A stretch of 64,000 bases of DNA, from positions 4,958,501 through 5,022,500 of the forward strand of contig NZ_CP012830.1 of the NCBI RefSeq assembly GCF_001307155.1. The letters run 5' to 3'. This document shows, in pieces, positions 18,097-27,168 of this stretch. The translations under genes were made by a program, and so were the position numbers. A model generated the notes under the pieces. That model worked only from the letters and a program-made list of their open reading frames with translations. It did not search any database and was not told the DNA's origin. The number at the start of each line of letters is the position of its first letter. The first letter of the stretch is position 1. The DNA comes from Pseudomonas fluorescens (GTDB lineage Bacteria > Pseudomonadota > Gammaproteobacteria > Pseudomonadales > Pseudomonadaceae).

Positions 18097-18777
18097 GTGA
18101 GAATGATCTCTCGAATGGTGGTATCAGGGGCAGCGATTGCCGTATTAGGCGCGATGGCCGGGTGTGCGACCGAAAGCTCCCGGGCATTGCCGGTAGCCAA
18201 AGTCGAAAGCGCCAGCCAGGCCTTTGTCGGTGTTCGAGTGCCGATGGCTGTCGGCAAGTTCGACAACCGTTCGAGCTACATGCGCGGGATCTTCTCCGAT
18301 GGTGTGGATCGCCTCGGCGGTCAGGCCAAGACCATCCTGATCACTCACTTGCAGCAGACCAACCGCTTCAGCGTGCTGGACCGCGACAACATGGGCGAGA
18401 TCCAGCAGGAAGCGGCGATCAAGGGGCAGTCCCAGCGCCTCAAGGGTGCTGATTTCGTGGTGACCGGCGACGTTACCGAGTTCGGTCGCAAAGAGACCGG
18501 CGATCACCAGCTGTTCGGCATTCTTGGCCGTGGCAAGACCCAGGTGGCATACGCCAAGGTCAATTTGAATATCGTCAATATCAGCACCTCGGAAGTCGTT
18601 TATTCGACCCAGGGCGCAGGTGAATACGCCTTGTCCAACCGTGAAGTCATCGGCTTCGGCGGTACTGCTGCCTACGATTCGACCCTCAACGGCAAGGTGC
18701 TCGACCTGGCCATGCGCGAGGCGATCAATCGCCTGGTGGATGGCATGAACTCGGGTGCATGGAAGCCGGGCAACTGA
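18097..18777 (+). CDS. CsgG/HfaB-family lipoprotein
   Basis: A 226-aa lipoprotein (lipobox GAMAGCAT) with the CsgG fold segments VGVRVPMAVGKFDNRSSYMRG, the QTNRFSVLDRDNMGEI strand-helix and GADFVVTGDVTEFG. It is shorter than curli CsgG and has no curli genes nearby. It starts at GTG 18097 (or ATG 18103) behind AGAAGGA. It heads a three-gene lipoprotein set with DUF4810 and DUF799 proteins. A shared envelope role is inferred. Confidence 0.88.
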   Translation: MRMISRMVVSGAAIAVLGAMAGCATESSRALPVAKVESASQAFVGVRVPMAVGKFDNRSSYMRGIFSDGVDRLGGQAKTILITHLQQTNRFSVLDRDNMGEIQQEAAIKGQSQRLKGADFVVTGDVTEFGRKETGDHQLFGILGRGKTQVAYAKVNLNIVNISTSEVVYSTQGAGEYALSNREVIGFGGTAAYDSTLNGKVLDLAMREAINRLVDGMNSGAWKPGN

Positions 18778-18807
18778 TCAAGGTCGATGACAAGGAGCAG
18801 TACAAGC

Positions 18808-19179
18808 ATGTTCAAGCGTTATATGTCGTGGGCGCCGATGGCGTCGATGTTGCTGGTCAGTGGCCTGCTGGCCGGATGCAACAGTCCGAAAACCCTTTAT
18901 CAGTGGGAAGGCTACCAGCCACAGGTTTATGAGTATTTCAAAGGCGAAGAGCCCAAGGAAGCTCAGGCCGAAGCGCTGGAGCGCGACCTGCAAAAGATCA
19001 AGTCCACCGGCAAGACTCCGCCGCCTGGTTACCACGCTCACCTGGGGCTGTTGTACCTGAGCCTGGGCAAGGACGATCAGATGGTGCAGCAGTTCAGAAC
19101 CGAGAAGACCCTGTTTCCCGAGTCGACGCCGTACATGAACTTTCTGCTTAAAAACGCCAAGACCGGAGATGCCCAATGA
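18808..19179 (+). CDS. DUF4810 lipoprotein
   Basis: A 123-aa lipoprotein (lipobox LLAGCNS) with the DUF4810 hallmark SPKTLYQWEGYQPQVYEYF right after the lipidated cysteine, then a helical segment (EALERDLQKIKS) and GYHAHLGLLYLSLGKDDQ, a TPR-like pair. AAGGAG precedes ATG 18808; an upstream in-frame start lacks a signal peptide. It lies 30 bases after the CsgG-type gene and overlaps the DUF799 gene by 4 bases (ATGA). Confidence 0.88.
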   Translation: MFKRYMSWAPMASMLLVSGLLAGCNSPKTLYQWEGYQPQVYEYFKGEEPKEAQAEALERDLQKIKSTGKTPPPGYHAHLGLLYLSLGKDDQMVQQFRTEKTLFPESTPYMNFLLKNAKTGDAQ

Positions 19180-19835
19180 TCGCGCGCTCATTGAAACTGA
19201 TGGCCGGCTTGCTGGCCCTGGCCGTCCTCGGCGGTTGCGTCAGCCCCAAGACCGTGGACTACTCGGCTTACAAGCAAAGCCGTCCAAAAACCATTCTGGT
19301 GCTGCCGCCGCTGAACAACTCGCCGGACGTCAAGGCGTCCTACAGCATGCTCTCGCAGGTTACGTACCCGCTGGCTGAAGCCGGTTACTACGTGCTGCCG
19401 ATCGCGCTGGTCGACGAGACGTTCCACCAGAACGGCCTGACCACGCCGGCGGACATCCACCAGGCGCCGGCCAACAAACTGCAAGAAATCTTCGGTGCCG
19501 ATGCCGCGCTCTACATTACCGTGACTGACTACGGCACTCGCTACATGGTGATCTCCAGTGCAACCGTGGTTACCGCCAGCGCGAAACTGGTGGACCTCAA
19601 GACGGGCACGACCTTGTGGACCGGCTCGGCCAGCGCGTCGAGCGAAGAGGGCAACAACAACAGTGGAGGCGGTTTGTTGGGTGCGCTGATCACCGCAGCG
19701 GTCAAGCAGGTCATCAACAGCTCCACCGACGCCGGTCACCCGATTGCCGGTATCACCAGCGCACGACTGCTGTCGGCGGGACACCCGGCGGGCTTGCTGT
19801 ACGGGCCGCGGTCGCCGATGTACGGCACCGACTGA
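19176..19835 (+). CDS. DUF799 (GNA1162-family) lipoprotein
   Basis: A 219-aa lipoprotein (VLGGCVS) with the DUF799 sequence TILVLPPLNNSPDVKASYS and ADAALYITVTDYGTRYMVIS. Neisseria GNA1162 belongs to this family. A glycine/asparagine-rich stretch (SEEGNNNSGGGLLGALIT) precedes the hydrophobic C-terminal part. The tight overlap with DUF4810 and the CsgG gene upstream suggests an outer-membrane-associated complex whose job is not established. Confidence 0.9.
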   Translation: MIARSLKLMAGLLALAVLGGCVSPKTVDYSAYKQSRPKTILVLPPLNNSPDVKASYSMLSQVTYPLAEAGYYVLPIALVDETFHQNGLTTPADIHQAPANKLQEIFGADAALYITVTDYGTRYMVISSATVVTASAKLVDLKTGTTLWTGSASASSEEGNNNSGGGLLGALITAAVKQVINSSTDAGHPIAGITSARLLSAGHPAGLLYGPRSPMYGTD

Positions 19836-20043
19836 TATTCCGGTTGCCGACATGCGGTGCTCAACACAGCGGTGGGCACGAGACTATTCTGGTGGGTGAG
19901 GGCGCTGACAATATCGACACGTCCGACCAACGGTCACCGCTGGTCTGATTGATAGTCGACAGCGACCACCGAGCGAGGCCATTCTGATAACTGGCGAGCG
20001 CACGCAATGGCGTTCGCCACCGATCAACAAACGGAGGTGTTCC

Positions 20044-20283
20044 ATGCCGGTTAATCATGACCTGTATCAGGACCTGAGCTGCTCAAAGGAAGTCATTCAG
20101 CAAAAGCGCGCCAATGATCCTCACCTGAACGCGCTGCTGGACAAATATTCGGATATCGACAAGCGTGTCCTGGAGGCAGAAGCCCAGGCTCTGGCAGATG
20201 ACGAATTGAGGAAGCTCAAGGCAAAGCGCCTTTCAATCAAAGACGAAATATCCCGGAGTTTGAACGGTTCTGTCAGAACGTGA
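20044..20283 (+). CDS. DUF465 (YdcH-like) small protein
   Basis: A 79-aa, highly charged, entirely helical protein (DPHLNALLDKYSDIDKRVLE, then ELRKLKAKRLSIKDEI) that fits the DUF465/YdcH hairpin. ACGGAGG lies 6 bases before the ATG. It stands alone with its own terminator. Function unknown. Confidence 0.88.
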   Translation: MPVNHDLYQDLSCSKEVIQQKRANDPHLNALLDKYSDIDKRVLEAEAQALADDELRKLKAKRLSIKDEISRSLNGSVRT

Positions 20284-20290
20284 CCACCGT

Positions 20291-20316
20291 GGGGGCGCGG
20301 TGTCGCCCCCTTGTTT
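20291..20316 (+). terminator. Rho-independent terminator after the DUF465 gene
   Basis: GGGGGCG CGGTGT CGCCCCC followed by TTGTTT, 8 bases past the stop codon. Confidence 0.8.
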
Positions 20317-20360
20317 GGCAGCCCGATTGCAAGCGTTGATTCAACATTGAGTGTTGCGTA

Positions 20361-21524
20361 TCAGGCGATTGCCCCTGTCTGGGCCGGGATCGTCTGTTGC
20401 GCCATGTCGCGCAAGGCCAGCATCGAGGCTGCCGATTCGTGCTCGATACGCCGCTTGAGCAGCAGTCGATTGGCCAGGCGCATCAGTCGTCCGCTGAAGC
20501 GGTATTCCAGGGTGCGAACGAAGCGCGTGCTGCCACCCTCGCTGGCGCATTCATAAGTCAGCAGCAGCTCCAGACCATGATCACCCTGAGCGCGAGCGCT
20601 CCAGCGTCGCCCCGGCAAATACTCCTCGACCTCCCAGCTCAGATGCCCGGCTCGTCCACCCGCATGAATGTCCTCTTCAAAACGTGCCCCCGCGTGCAGC
20701 GGTCCTGGCGGGCCGTCGACTTTCAGCGATGATGGGTGCCACTCAGGCCAACGCGTCGCGGTGCTGGCGTAGGCAAGCACCGAGATCGGGTCGCGCCCGA
20801 TGTCGATCCGGTGTTGCAGGCGGGTCATGGGCGCTCGTCTCGTTTGAAGGTGCGAATGATCGGGTTCAGCCTCCCAATACAGCGTGCCAAACAGGTAGTC
20901 CATTAGCGGGAAAACGATATTGAAATTGCGCTCCTGCATCAGCTCGCGACGGTGATGCAGTGCGTGTAGGCGGCGCATCTGGCAAATCCACGGCAGGCGG
21001 GTGACGGGATTGCCCGGCGGCAGATGTTCGCAGGCGTGAAACACCTCGTAGGCCAGATAGCCAAGGATCATGCAGCCTGCGAACAGTCCGGCGATGTTGC
21101 CATTGAGATGTTTGAGCAGCCACCAGGCGGGCAGGGTGATCGCCAGGCTGTGCAGCACAATCAGCCACGCCGGAAACAGAATCACCCGCCAGTCGCGCGC
21201 AGAATCGTAGGTCATGTAGCCGGGGGCGAAAAAACTGTGGTGATCGCCTGCGTGTCGGGCATAGAACAACCGCGCAAAAGCCTTTTTGTGATGGCCCAGG
21301 TGGCGGTGCACCACGTAGACCGCGAAATTGAAAAACAACAGCGTCAGCGGCACCGCCAGCCACTCCAGCGGTTGCACCTGGTGCACGGTGCTCCAGAACA
21401 GCGTGATGCCCAGCACACCGAAGGCCAATACAAAACCGCCGTGCAGCCACGGGTTGTAGAGCCGATGAATATCGGCCCGGTAACGGGCACGAAACGCCTG
21501 CGTGGTTTGCCTCACCGCGATCAC
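20361..21524 (-). CDS. Fatty acid hydroxylase (sterol desaturase) fused to an SRPBCC domain
   Basis: A 387-aa two-domain protein. Residues about 1-230 form a membrane di-iron hydroxylase with four hydrophobic segments and the histidine clusters HRHLGHH, HAGDHH, HACEH and HALHH. Residues about 235-387 look like an SRPBCC/polyketide-cyclase lipid-binding domain (GRDPISVLAYASTATRWPEW, LSWEVEEYLPGRRW, RFVRTLEYRFSGRLM). The combination suggests an enzyme that hydroxylates a lipid or carotenoid held by its own binding domain; this is inference. It is a monocistronic unit. Confidence 0.86.
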   Translation of the reverse strand: MIAVRQTTQAFRARYRADIHRLYNPWLHGGFVLAFGVLGITLFWSTVHQVQPLEWLAVPLTLLFFNFAVYVVHRHLGHHKKAFARLFYARHAGDHHSFFAPGYMTYDSARDWRVILFPAWLIVLHSLAITLPAWWLLKHLNGNIAGLFAGCMILGYLAYEVFHACEHLPPGNPVTRLPWICQMRRLHALHHRRELMQERNFNIVFPLMDYLFGTLYWEAEPDHSHLQTRRAPMTRLQHRIDIGRDPISVLAYASTATRWPEWHPSSLKVDGPPGPLHAGARFEEDIHAGGRAGHLSWEVEEYLPGRRWSARAQGDHGLELLLTYECASEGGSTRFVRTLEYRFSGRLMRLANRLLLKRRIEHESAASMLALRDMAQQTIPAQTGAIA

Positions 21525-21627
21525 CTGTTGTCGTTGTTATTAACAAAAGACTAGTCGCGGAGAAATTATTCAGCCAATGGATGTCGGGAATGAGTGGGTA
21601 TTCACGCCGAACGGGTATGGATGTTGC

Positions 21628-22491
21628 TCAGATCAACGGATCCCAGCGCTGCGACCAGTCGCTGTCGGTCTTGACCAGTTCGCGCAACAACTCGAAGGCC
21701 TGTTGCAGCACCGCCGAGTCGCGATCCCGCGAATACACCAGATAGGTCGGGTAACTGAATTCCGGGGCTTTGGGCACCCGTTCCAGCACGCCGCTGTCGA
21801 GGTAGGTCTGAACCACCCGAGTGCGGAAATAACCGGTGCCACCGTTCTGCAGGATGTATTGCAGCGCCAGCGGGCCGAGATTGAAGCTCACCGCGGCTTT
21901 GGCCTTGTCCGGCAGCGCCGCGTCGTGCTGGCGCCGGAACTCCTTGCCCCAGTCGATATAGACGTAGGGTTCGGGTCTGGACGGCAGGCGCACCAGAATG
22001 AGTTTCTCCTCAAGCAGTTGCTCCACTTGCAGCTGTGGCCAGTACTCGGGTTGAAACACCAGCGCGGCATCCAGCACGCCCAATTCCAGCTGGCGCAGCA
22101 GGTTTTCGCCGTCGCGGATTTCTGTGCGCAAGGCGTGGCTGGGGATCTTCTCACGCAGTTCGCGGGCCCAACTGAGCATCAATGGGTTGCACAAACTGAC
22201 CTCGCCGCCGATGTGCAGCACATTGCGGTAGCCTTCCGGCAACGGCAAATCCCGGCGCGCGGCTTCCCACGTCTGTACCAGCTGATTGGCGTACACCACG
22301 AAGGCTTCACCGTCTGCGGTCAGGCGAGCGCCAGCGCGGTTGCGCACGAACAAGGTGCTGGCGAGCTGGCTTTCGAGCTTCTGTACCCGAGCGGTGATCG
22401 CGGTCTGGGTGACGTGCAGCTTATCGGCGGCGGCCGCAAGACTGCCGCAGCGAACGATTTCCAGAAAGGTACGGGCGAGATCGATGTCCAT
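21628..22491 (-). CDS. LysR family transcriptional regulator
   Basis: A 287-aa protein with the LysR HTH (MDIDLARTFLEIVRCGSLAA, DKLHVTQTAITARVQKLESQ) and an effector domain (NVLHIGGEVSLCNPLMLSWA). The start at 22491 is set by the standard LysR beginning. No strong Shine-Dalgarno sequence is visible. It is divergent from the glucosidase gene across 139 bases, which makes that gene its likely target. Confidence 0.92.
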   Translation of the reverse strand: MDIDLARTFLEIVRCGSLAAAADKLHVTQTAITARVQKLESQLASTLFVRNRAGARLTADGEAFVVYANQLVQTWEAARRDLPLPEGYRNVLHIGGEVSLCNPLMLSWARELREKIPSHALRTEIRDGENLLRQLELGVLDAALVFQPEYWPQLQVEQLLEEKLILVRLPSRPEPYVYIDWGKEFRRQHDAALPDKAKAAVSFNLGPLALQYILQNGGTGYFRTRVVQTYLDSGVLERVPKAPEFSYPTYLVYSRDRDSAVLQQAFELLRELVKTDSDWSQRWDPLI

Positions 22492-22630
22492 AAGCAGTCG
22501 CTCAGGTGAAGAGCCCCGCAGTGTAGAGCAAGCGCGCCTGAACTCGAACTGAATGAGCAGGAAGCGGCATGCACGGGGGCGAATCCTCGCTCTACACTGC
22601 AAACCATCCCGGACAACAACGGACGTTCCC

Positions 22631-25255
22631 ATGACAGCGCAGTCGGCCACGAACATTCTCGGCACCGTCGAAGGCCAGCGTCTGGTTGGCGATGAGGCCG
22701 AGTGCTGGCGTGAGTGGGGCCCGTATTTGAGTGAACGGCAATGGGGCACCGTGCGCGAGGACTACAGCGCCGATGGCGATGCCTGGACCTATTTCCCGCA
22801 TGAGCACGCCCGTAGCCGGGCCTATCGTTGGGGCGAGGACGGGTTGGCCGGGTTCTGCGACCGGGCCCAGCACTGGTGCATCGGGTTGGGGCTATGGAAC
22901 GAGCGCGACCCGATTCTCAAGGAGCGCCTGTTTGGCCTGAACAATGCCGAAGGCAATCACGGCGAGGACGTCAAAGAGCTGTATTTTTATGTCGACGGGG
23001 TGCCGAGCCATGCCTACATGCGCATGCTCTACAAATACCCGCAAGCTATGTTTCCCTATGCCGACCTGGTGGCTGAAAACGCTCGTCGCGGCCTTTGCGA
23101 TACCGAGTATGAAATCCTCGATACCGGGGTGTTCGAGGACGACCGCTACTTCGACGTAACGGTGGAATACGCCAAGAACAGCCCGGACGATCTGTTGATG
23201 CGGGTCACCGTGCACAACCGTTCGGATCTGCCGGCGCGTCTGCGAGTCTTGCCCCAGGTGTGGGCGCGCAATACCTGGAGTTGGGGCGGTGACCGACACA
23301 TGCCCAGCCTGACGCTGACCGGTGACTCGGTCCTGGCGCGGCACCCGATGCTCACGGACCGGCAACTCAGTGCCTGGGGCGAGGAGGAGTGTGAGTGGCT
23401 GTTCTGCGACAACCAGACCAATCATCCGAAACTCGACGGTGTGCCCGCCAACGGCCCGTTCAAGGATGGCATCAACGATTATCTGGTCGACGGTGTGGCG
23501 GGGGCGATTCGGCGTGACGCCGGTACTCGGGTCGCGGCGCATTTTGTTCTCGAACTGGACGGGCTGGCGCGCAAATGCATCTACCTGCGCTTTGCGCCGA
23601 CCGTCGCGCCCAAGGTCAACGCCAAGGCGCTGTTCGAACGCCGCCGCTTGGAGGCCGATGACTATTACGCGGTGCTGCAAGCACAGATGACGGACCCGGA
23701 CGCACGTAACGTTCAGCGTCAGGCGCTGGCCGGGCTGCTCTGGTCCAAGCAGCTGTATTACTTCGACGTCAATCGCTGGCTCGATGGCGACCCCGGACAA
23801 CCCTCGCCACCGCCCGGACGGCTGAACATCCGCAACACCCATTGGCGGCATTTGTCGAACTCCGACATCGTTTCCATGCCCGATACCTGGGAATATCCGT
23901 GGTACGCCTCGTGGGACCTGGGCTTTCAGGCCGTTGCTTACGCGTTGATCGATCCGGGTTTTGCCAAGCATCAACTGCTGCTGTTGGTCAAAGACCGCTT
24001 CATGCACCCCAACGGTCAACTGCCGGCCTATGAGTGGCGTTTCGACGATGCCAACCCGCCGGTGCATGCCTGGGCCAGTTGGCGGGTGTATCAGCGTGAC
24101 AAGGCCTTGACCGGTGTCGGCGATATGGATTTTCTCGAGCGGATTTTCCACAAGCTGCTGCTGAATTTTTCCTGGTGGGTCAACCGCAAGGATGCCGAAG
24201 GTCGCAACCTGTTCCAGGGCGGGTTTCTCGGGCTGGACAACATTGCGCTGTTTGATCGTTCGGCCGCGTTACCCCCCGGTTTTCACCTGGATCAGGCCGA
24301 CGGTACGGCGTGGGTAGCGGCGTATTCACTGGACTTGATGCGGATTGCCCTGGAACTGGCCAAGCGCAATCCGGTGTACGTCGACATCGCGGTGAAATTC
24401 TTCGAGCACTTCCTCTATATCGCTGGCGCCATCAACCGCGTGGACGATGCCGCGGAAGGGTTGTGGGATGAGCAGGATCAGTTTTTCTACGATGTGCTGC
24501 ACCGCCCGGATGGCGTCAGCGAACCGCTGCGCCTGCGCTCCATCGTTGGCTTGATGCCACTGTTTGCGGTGCAGGTGCTGGAACAGCATGAGCACGAGGG
24601 GTTGCCGGGCTTGCGTGAACGTTTATTGGGCTTCCTGCATCATCGGCCGGACCTGGCAAGTCTGATTTCACGCTGGACCGAGCCTGGAAAAGGCAATCGG
24701 ATCCTGCTCGCGCTGTTGCGTGGCGAGCGCACCAAAAACCTGCTCAAGCGCATGCTCGATGAGGCCGAGTTCCTCTCCGAATTCGGCGTTCGCTCCTTGT
24801 CCAAAGCCTTCGCCGAGCATCCGTTTGGCATGCAGATCAATGGCAATAAACTGTGTGCCGACTATGAACCGGCGGAATCCGGTTCGCGGCTGTACGGCGG
24901 CAATTCCAACTGGCGCGGGCCGTTGTGGATGCCGATCAACTACCTGCTGATCGAGTCGTTGCGTGAGTTTCATCGCTACTACGGCGAAAATTTTTCGGTC
25001 GAATACCCCAGCGGCTCAGGCTATCTGGCATCGCTTGCCCAGGTAGCCGACAGTTTGAGCCAGCGTCTGACCCGACTGTTCTTGCGGGATGAAAACGGTA
25101 GCCGACCGTCGATGGTCGGCTACGCGCAGCTCCAGGCCGACCCGTTGAGCTGCGACCTGGTGCTATTTCACGAGTATTTCCACGGCGAAACCGGCCGCGG
25201 CCTGGGTGCCAGCCATCAAACCGGCTGGAGCGCGCTGGTCGCGTTGTTGCTCTAG
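22631..25255 (+). CDS. Glucosidase, GH63-like (MGH1-type) glycoside hydrolase
   Basis: An 874-aa cytoplasmic protein. The catalytic (alpha/alpha)6 part is in the C-terminal two thirds: DTWEYPWYASWDLGFQAVAY holds the conserved WDLGF aspartate region, and GNSNWRGPLWMPINYLLIES the later acidic/aromatic region. Bacterial members cut glucosides such as mannosylglycerate or glucosylglycerate-type osmolytes; which one applies here is not visible. The start at 22631 is selected because sequence conservation appears to begin there. It is divergent from a LysR gene. Confidence 0.88.
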   Translation: MTAQSATNILGTVEGQRLVGDEAECWREWGPYLSERQWGTVREDYSADGDAWTYFPHEHARSRAYRWGEDGLAGFCDRAQHWCIGLGLWNERDPILKERLFGLNNAEGNHGEDVKELYFYVDGVPSHAYMRMLYKYPQAMFPYADLVAENARRGLCDTEYEILDTGVFEDDRYFDVTVEYAKNSPDDLLMRVTVHNRSDLPARLRVLPQVWARNTWSWGGDRHMPSLTLTGDSVLARHPMLTDRQLSAWGEEECEWLFCDNQTNHPKLDGVPANGPFKDGINDYLVDGVAGAIRRDAGTRVAAHFVLELDGLARKCIYLRFAPTVAPKVNAKALFERRRLEADDYYAVLQAQMTDPDARNVQRQALAGLLWSKQLYYFDVNRWLDGDPGQPSPPPGRLNIRNTHWRHLSNSDIVSMPDTWEYPWYASWDLGFQAVAYALIDPGFAKHQLLLLVKDRFMHPNGQLPAYEWRFDDANPPVHAWASWRVYQRDKALTGVGDMDFLERIFHKLLLNFSWWVNRKDAEGRNLFQGGFLGLDNIALFDRSAALPPGFHLDQADGTAWVAAYSLDLMRIALELAKRNPVYVDIAVKFFEHFLYIAGAINRVDDAAEGLWDEQDQFFYDVLHRPDGVSEPLRLRSIVGLMPLFAVQVLEQHEHEGLPGLRERLLGFLHHRPDLASLISRWTEPGKGNRILLALLRGERTKNLLKRMLDEAEFLSEFGVRSLSKAFAEHPFGMQINGNKLCADYEPAESGSRLYGGNSNWRGPLWMPINYLLIESLREFHRYYGENFSVEYPSGSGYLASLAQVADSLSQRLTRLFLRDENGSRPSMVGYAQLQADPLSCDLVLFHEYFHGETGRGLGASHQTGWSALVALLL

Positions 25256-25258
25256 CAG

Positions 25259-25361
25259 GATCGTTCCCACGCGCCGCAAAGGAATGCCTCTAGAGGCGCT
25301 CCGCGTCCAGTGACGCGGAGCGTCACGGGCTGCATTCTCACGCGGGAGCGTGGGAACGATC
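25259..25361. repeat. Palindromic intergenic repeat after the glucosidase gene
   Basis: GATCGTTCCCACGC at 25259-25272 is mirrored by GCGTGGGAACGATC at 25348-25361. An inner hairpin, CTCCGCGTC/GACGCGGAG, sits between them. It begins 4 bases after the stop codon and so may also terminate transcription. Confidence 0.85.
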
Positions 25362-25375
25362 AGCGTGTTGGCGTG

Positions 25376-25614
25376 CTACTGCGGTGAGTCCGGTGGGTCG
25401 AGGTGATCGAGGGCGCGATTCACAGCCAAGTCGACATCCGGTGCGATGACGAAAATACAGCCAGGACGTCGGTCGGCTAACAACTGCTTGGTCTCGGGTA
25501 GCACCAGGTAATGATCGAGCGCGCGCTGTGCGGCGGCGCGGAGTTCTCTTGAATCGAGGGACGCGTAGGGGGAGCGGGGTCGGTTTCAGAGGGGTTCTGG
25601 GTGGTTTTGAACAT
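25376..25614 (-). pseudogene. Frameshifted and shortened DUF6124-family gene
   Basis: From ATG 25614 (behind GTGAGG) the frame reads MFKTTQNPSETDPAP, the usual DUF6124 beginning, then goes out of frame at a run of five C (plus-strand G run 25568-25572). One base added there restores a frame to a stop at 25376, with SLDSRELRAAAQRALDHYL, GCIFVIAPDVD and NRALDHLDPP. The middle of the usual protein also seems missing between IAPDVD and LAVNRALD. DUF6124 proteins are small Pseudomonas proteins without known function. A sequencing error in the homopolymer is possible. Confidence 0.65.
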
Positions 25615-25812
25615 GGTGAACCTCACTTTGTCATCGAGAAGCACCTTGATTTCGAGGCCGCCAAGCCCGTTCGCTGAATGGTCAGCGACACGGAAACGAT
25701 AGGGGTGAGAGCCAATACGCACAAACCGGCGGATTCTGGTGCAAGTGTAGGCCGTGACGCAAGGCGCTGTAGCCTCTGATGGGCACAGCGTGGGCAAGCT
25801 TAAATACCTGTC

Positions 25813-25929
25813 GTAGCAGCTGCCGAGCCCGCGAGGCGACGTTCGGCCGCGGGGCGGTCGTAAATCATGCAACACGTTCTTTCAGGTAAACCGCGCACGC
25901 AGGGTTTGCGAGGGCTCGGCAGCTGCTAC
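25813..25929. repeat. Inverted repeat in the 25615-26077 intergenic stretch
   Basis: GTAGCAGCTGCCGAGCC (25813-25829) is mirrored exactly at 25913-25929. The 463 bases from 25615 to 26077 otherwise hold no gene I can support; the last 150 bases should contain the promoter of the zeta-like gene. Confidence 0.85.
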
Positions 25930-26077
25930 AGGGGCGGGCCCTACACCTTGGCAAGGCAGTTCCGGTACACACGCAGGTGTTATCTATGTAGGGCCTCAAG
26001 TGGATGGCCAAGGCATAAAGTGACCCCTGATCTTCAGGCAAGAAGATCGGACATCCACTTAAAGGGAATTAACCAAC

Positions 26078-27052
26078 GTGCCAAACAGCAATGAATACTC
26101 ATACACAGACGAACAGGTGAAAGCAGCGTTTTCAGACATCAGCACCAGTCTGTTCAAGGACAAGGTCATTAGCACCTCCAACCCGCAAATGCTGATCGTG
26201 GCGGGTATCCAGGGCTCGGGGAAAACCTGGTTGTTGGAAGAGTCACTGCTTAAAACCGACAAATACTTGAACTACATCAGGCTGTATCTACCGGAATACC
26301 GCAAAAAGCATCCGCAGTATTCGCAGATGCAAGCCCACGGCGTGCTGCACGTGTATGAGCACACCGAGGCCTTTGTGCGGGCGGTGTGCACAGAAGTCTT
26401 CAAGAAGGCCTTTGCCGAGAAGTACAACATCATCATGGAGTCGGCGCTGGACTTGGCAGACTTCGCGGCCTTCCCGCCGCTGGCCGTGTCAGCCGGCTAT
26501 CAGTTTGAAGTTCACGTGGTGGCCTGCAAAAAAGAGTTCACCCATTTGTCGACAATCACCCGTGGCTTGAAGAGCCTTCAAGACGAGCAACTGGAACGCT
26601 TCCTGAGACTCTCGGAGCTTGAGACAAGTCTGGGTAATGCCGAGAAAGTGCTTAACGCTTTTGAAGAGGCTTGCGTGAAGAAGGTCGGTTCTCAAATCAC
26701 CCTGTATGAGCGTGGGTTCGGTGAGCTGAAAAACCGAAAGGTCGTCTGTCGCAGCCAGTGCGACACGCTCGGTCAATTGACCGCGCAATCGGTGGTCGAT
26801 CATAAGGGGGCGACAGTGACTGTCGCTGACAACCCGGTCGCCATCGAGCGAGCACCCGGAAAAACCTCACGCTCCTGTTACGCAGCCTATAACCACATCG
26901 TCAGCGCCGAAGTAAGCCTGCGGCGTGACCGACGGGAGATGGTGTGGGATTGCCAACTCGCGCTGCTGGAGGTGCTACGCCTGAATAATCAGGTCCCCGC
27001 ATTCGTCAACACCGACCTGGTGGGTTACGTGTTCAAGCATTTGCATCGCTGA
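26078..27052 (+). CDS. Zeta-toxin-like P-loop kinase
   Basis: A 324-aa protein with a Walker A loop in LIVAGIQGSGKTWLLEE near residues 40-55 and a zeta-like order of motifs: Walker A, the YLPEYRKKHP segment, IIMESALDLADF and later FEVHVVACKKEF. Zeta toxins phosphorylate UDP-N-acetylglucosamine or other targets and are normally held by an epsilon antitoxin. No antitoxin gene is visible upstream or downstream. Start is GTG 26078 after AAAGGGAATTAACCAAC. The C-terminal 120 residues are not recognised. It may be a kinase with another role. Confidence 0.75.
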   Translation: MPNSNEYSYTDEQVKAAFSDISTSLFKDKVISTSNPQMLIVAGIQGSGKTWLLEESLLKTDKYLNYIRLYLPEYRKKHPQYSQMQAHGVLHVYEHTEAFVRAVCTEVFKKAFAEKYNIIMESALDLADFAAFPPLAVSAGYQFEVHVVACKKEFTHLSTITRGLKSLQDEQLERFLRLSELETSLGNAEKVLNAFEEACVKKVGSQITLYERGFGELKNRKVVCRSQCDTLGQLTAQSVVDHKGATVTVADNPVAIERAPGKTSRSCYAAYNHIVSAEVSLRRDRREMVWDCQLALLEVLRLNNQVPAFVNTDLVGYVFKHLHR

Positions 27053-27168
27053 TGGTTTCTTTCACGTCAAGACGCATTCGCTTGATTGGAGGTGGCTGAG
27101 AAGAATCTCTCGCCCCTTCGACTCACAAAACACGGTTGCTTTCTGTCTCCAATTGGATACATTTCCTC

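Noticed and set aside
25615..26077. Possible antitoxin gene before the zeta-like kinase
   Set aside because: Only short frames without ribosome binding sites; the stretch is mainly a palindromic repeat.
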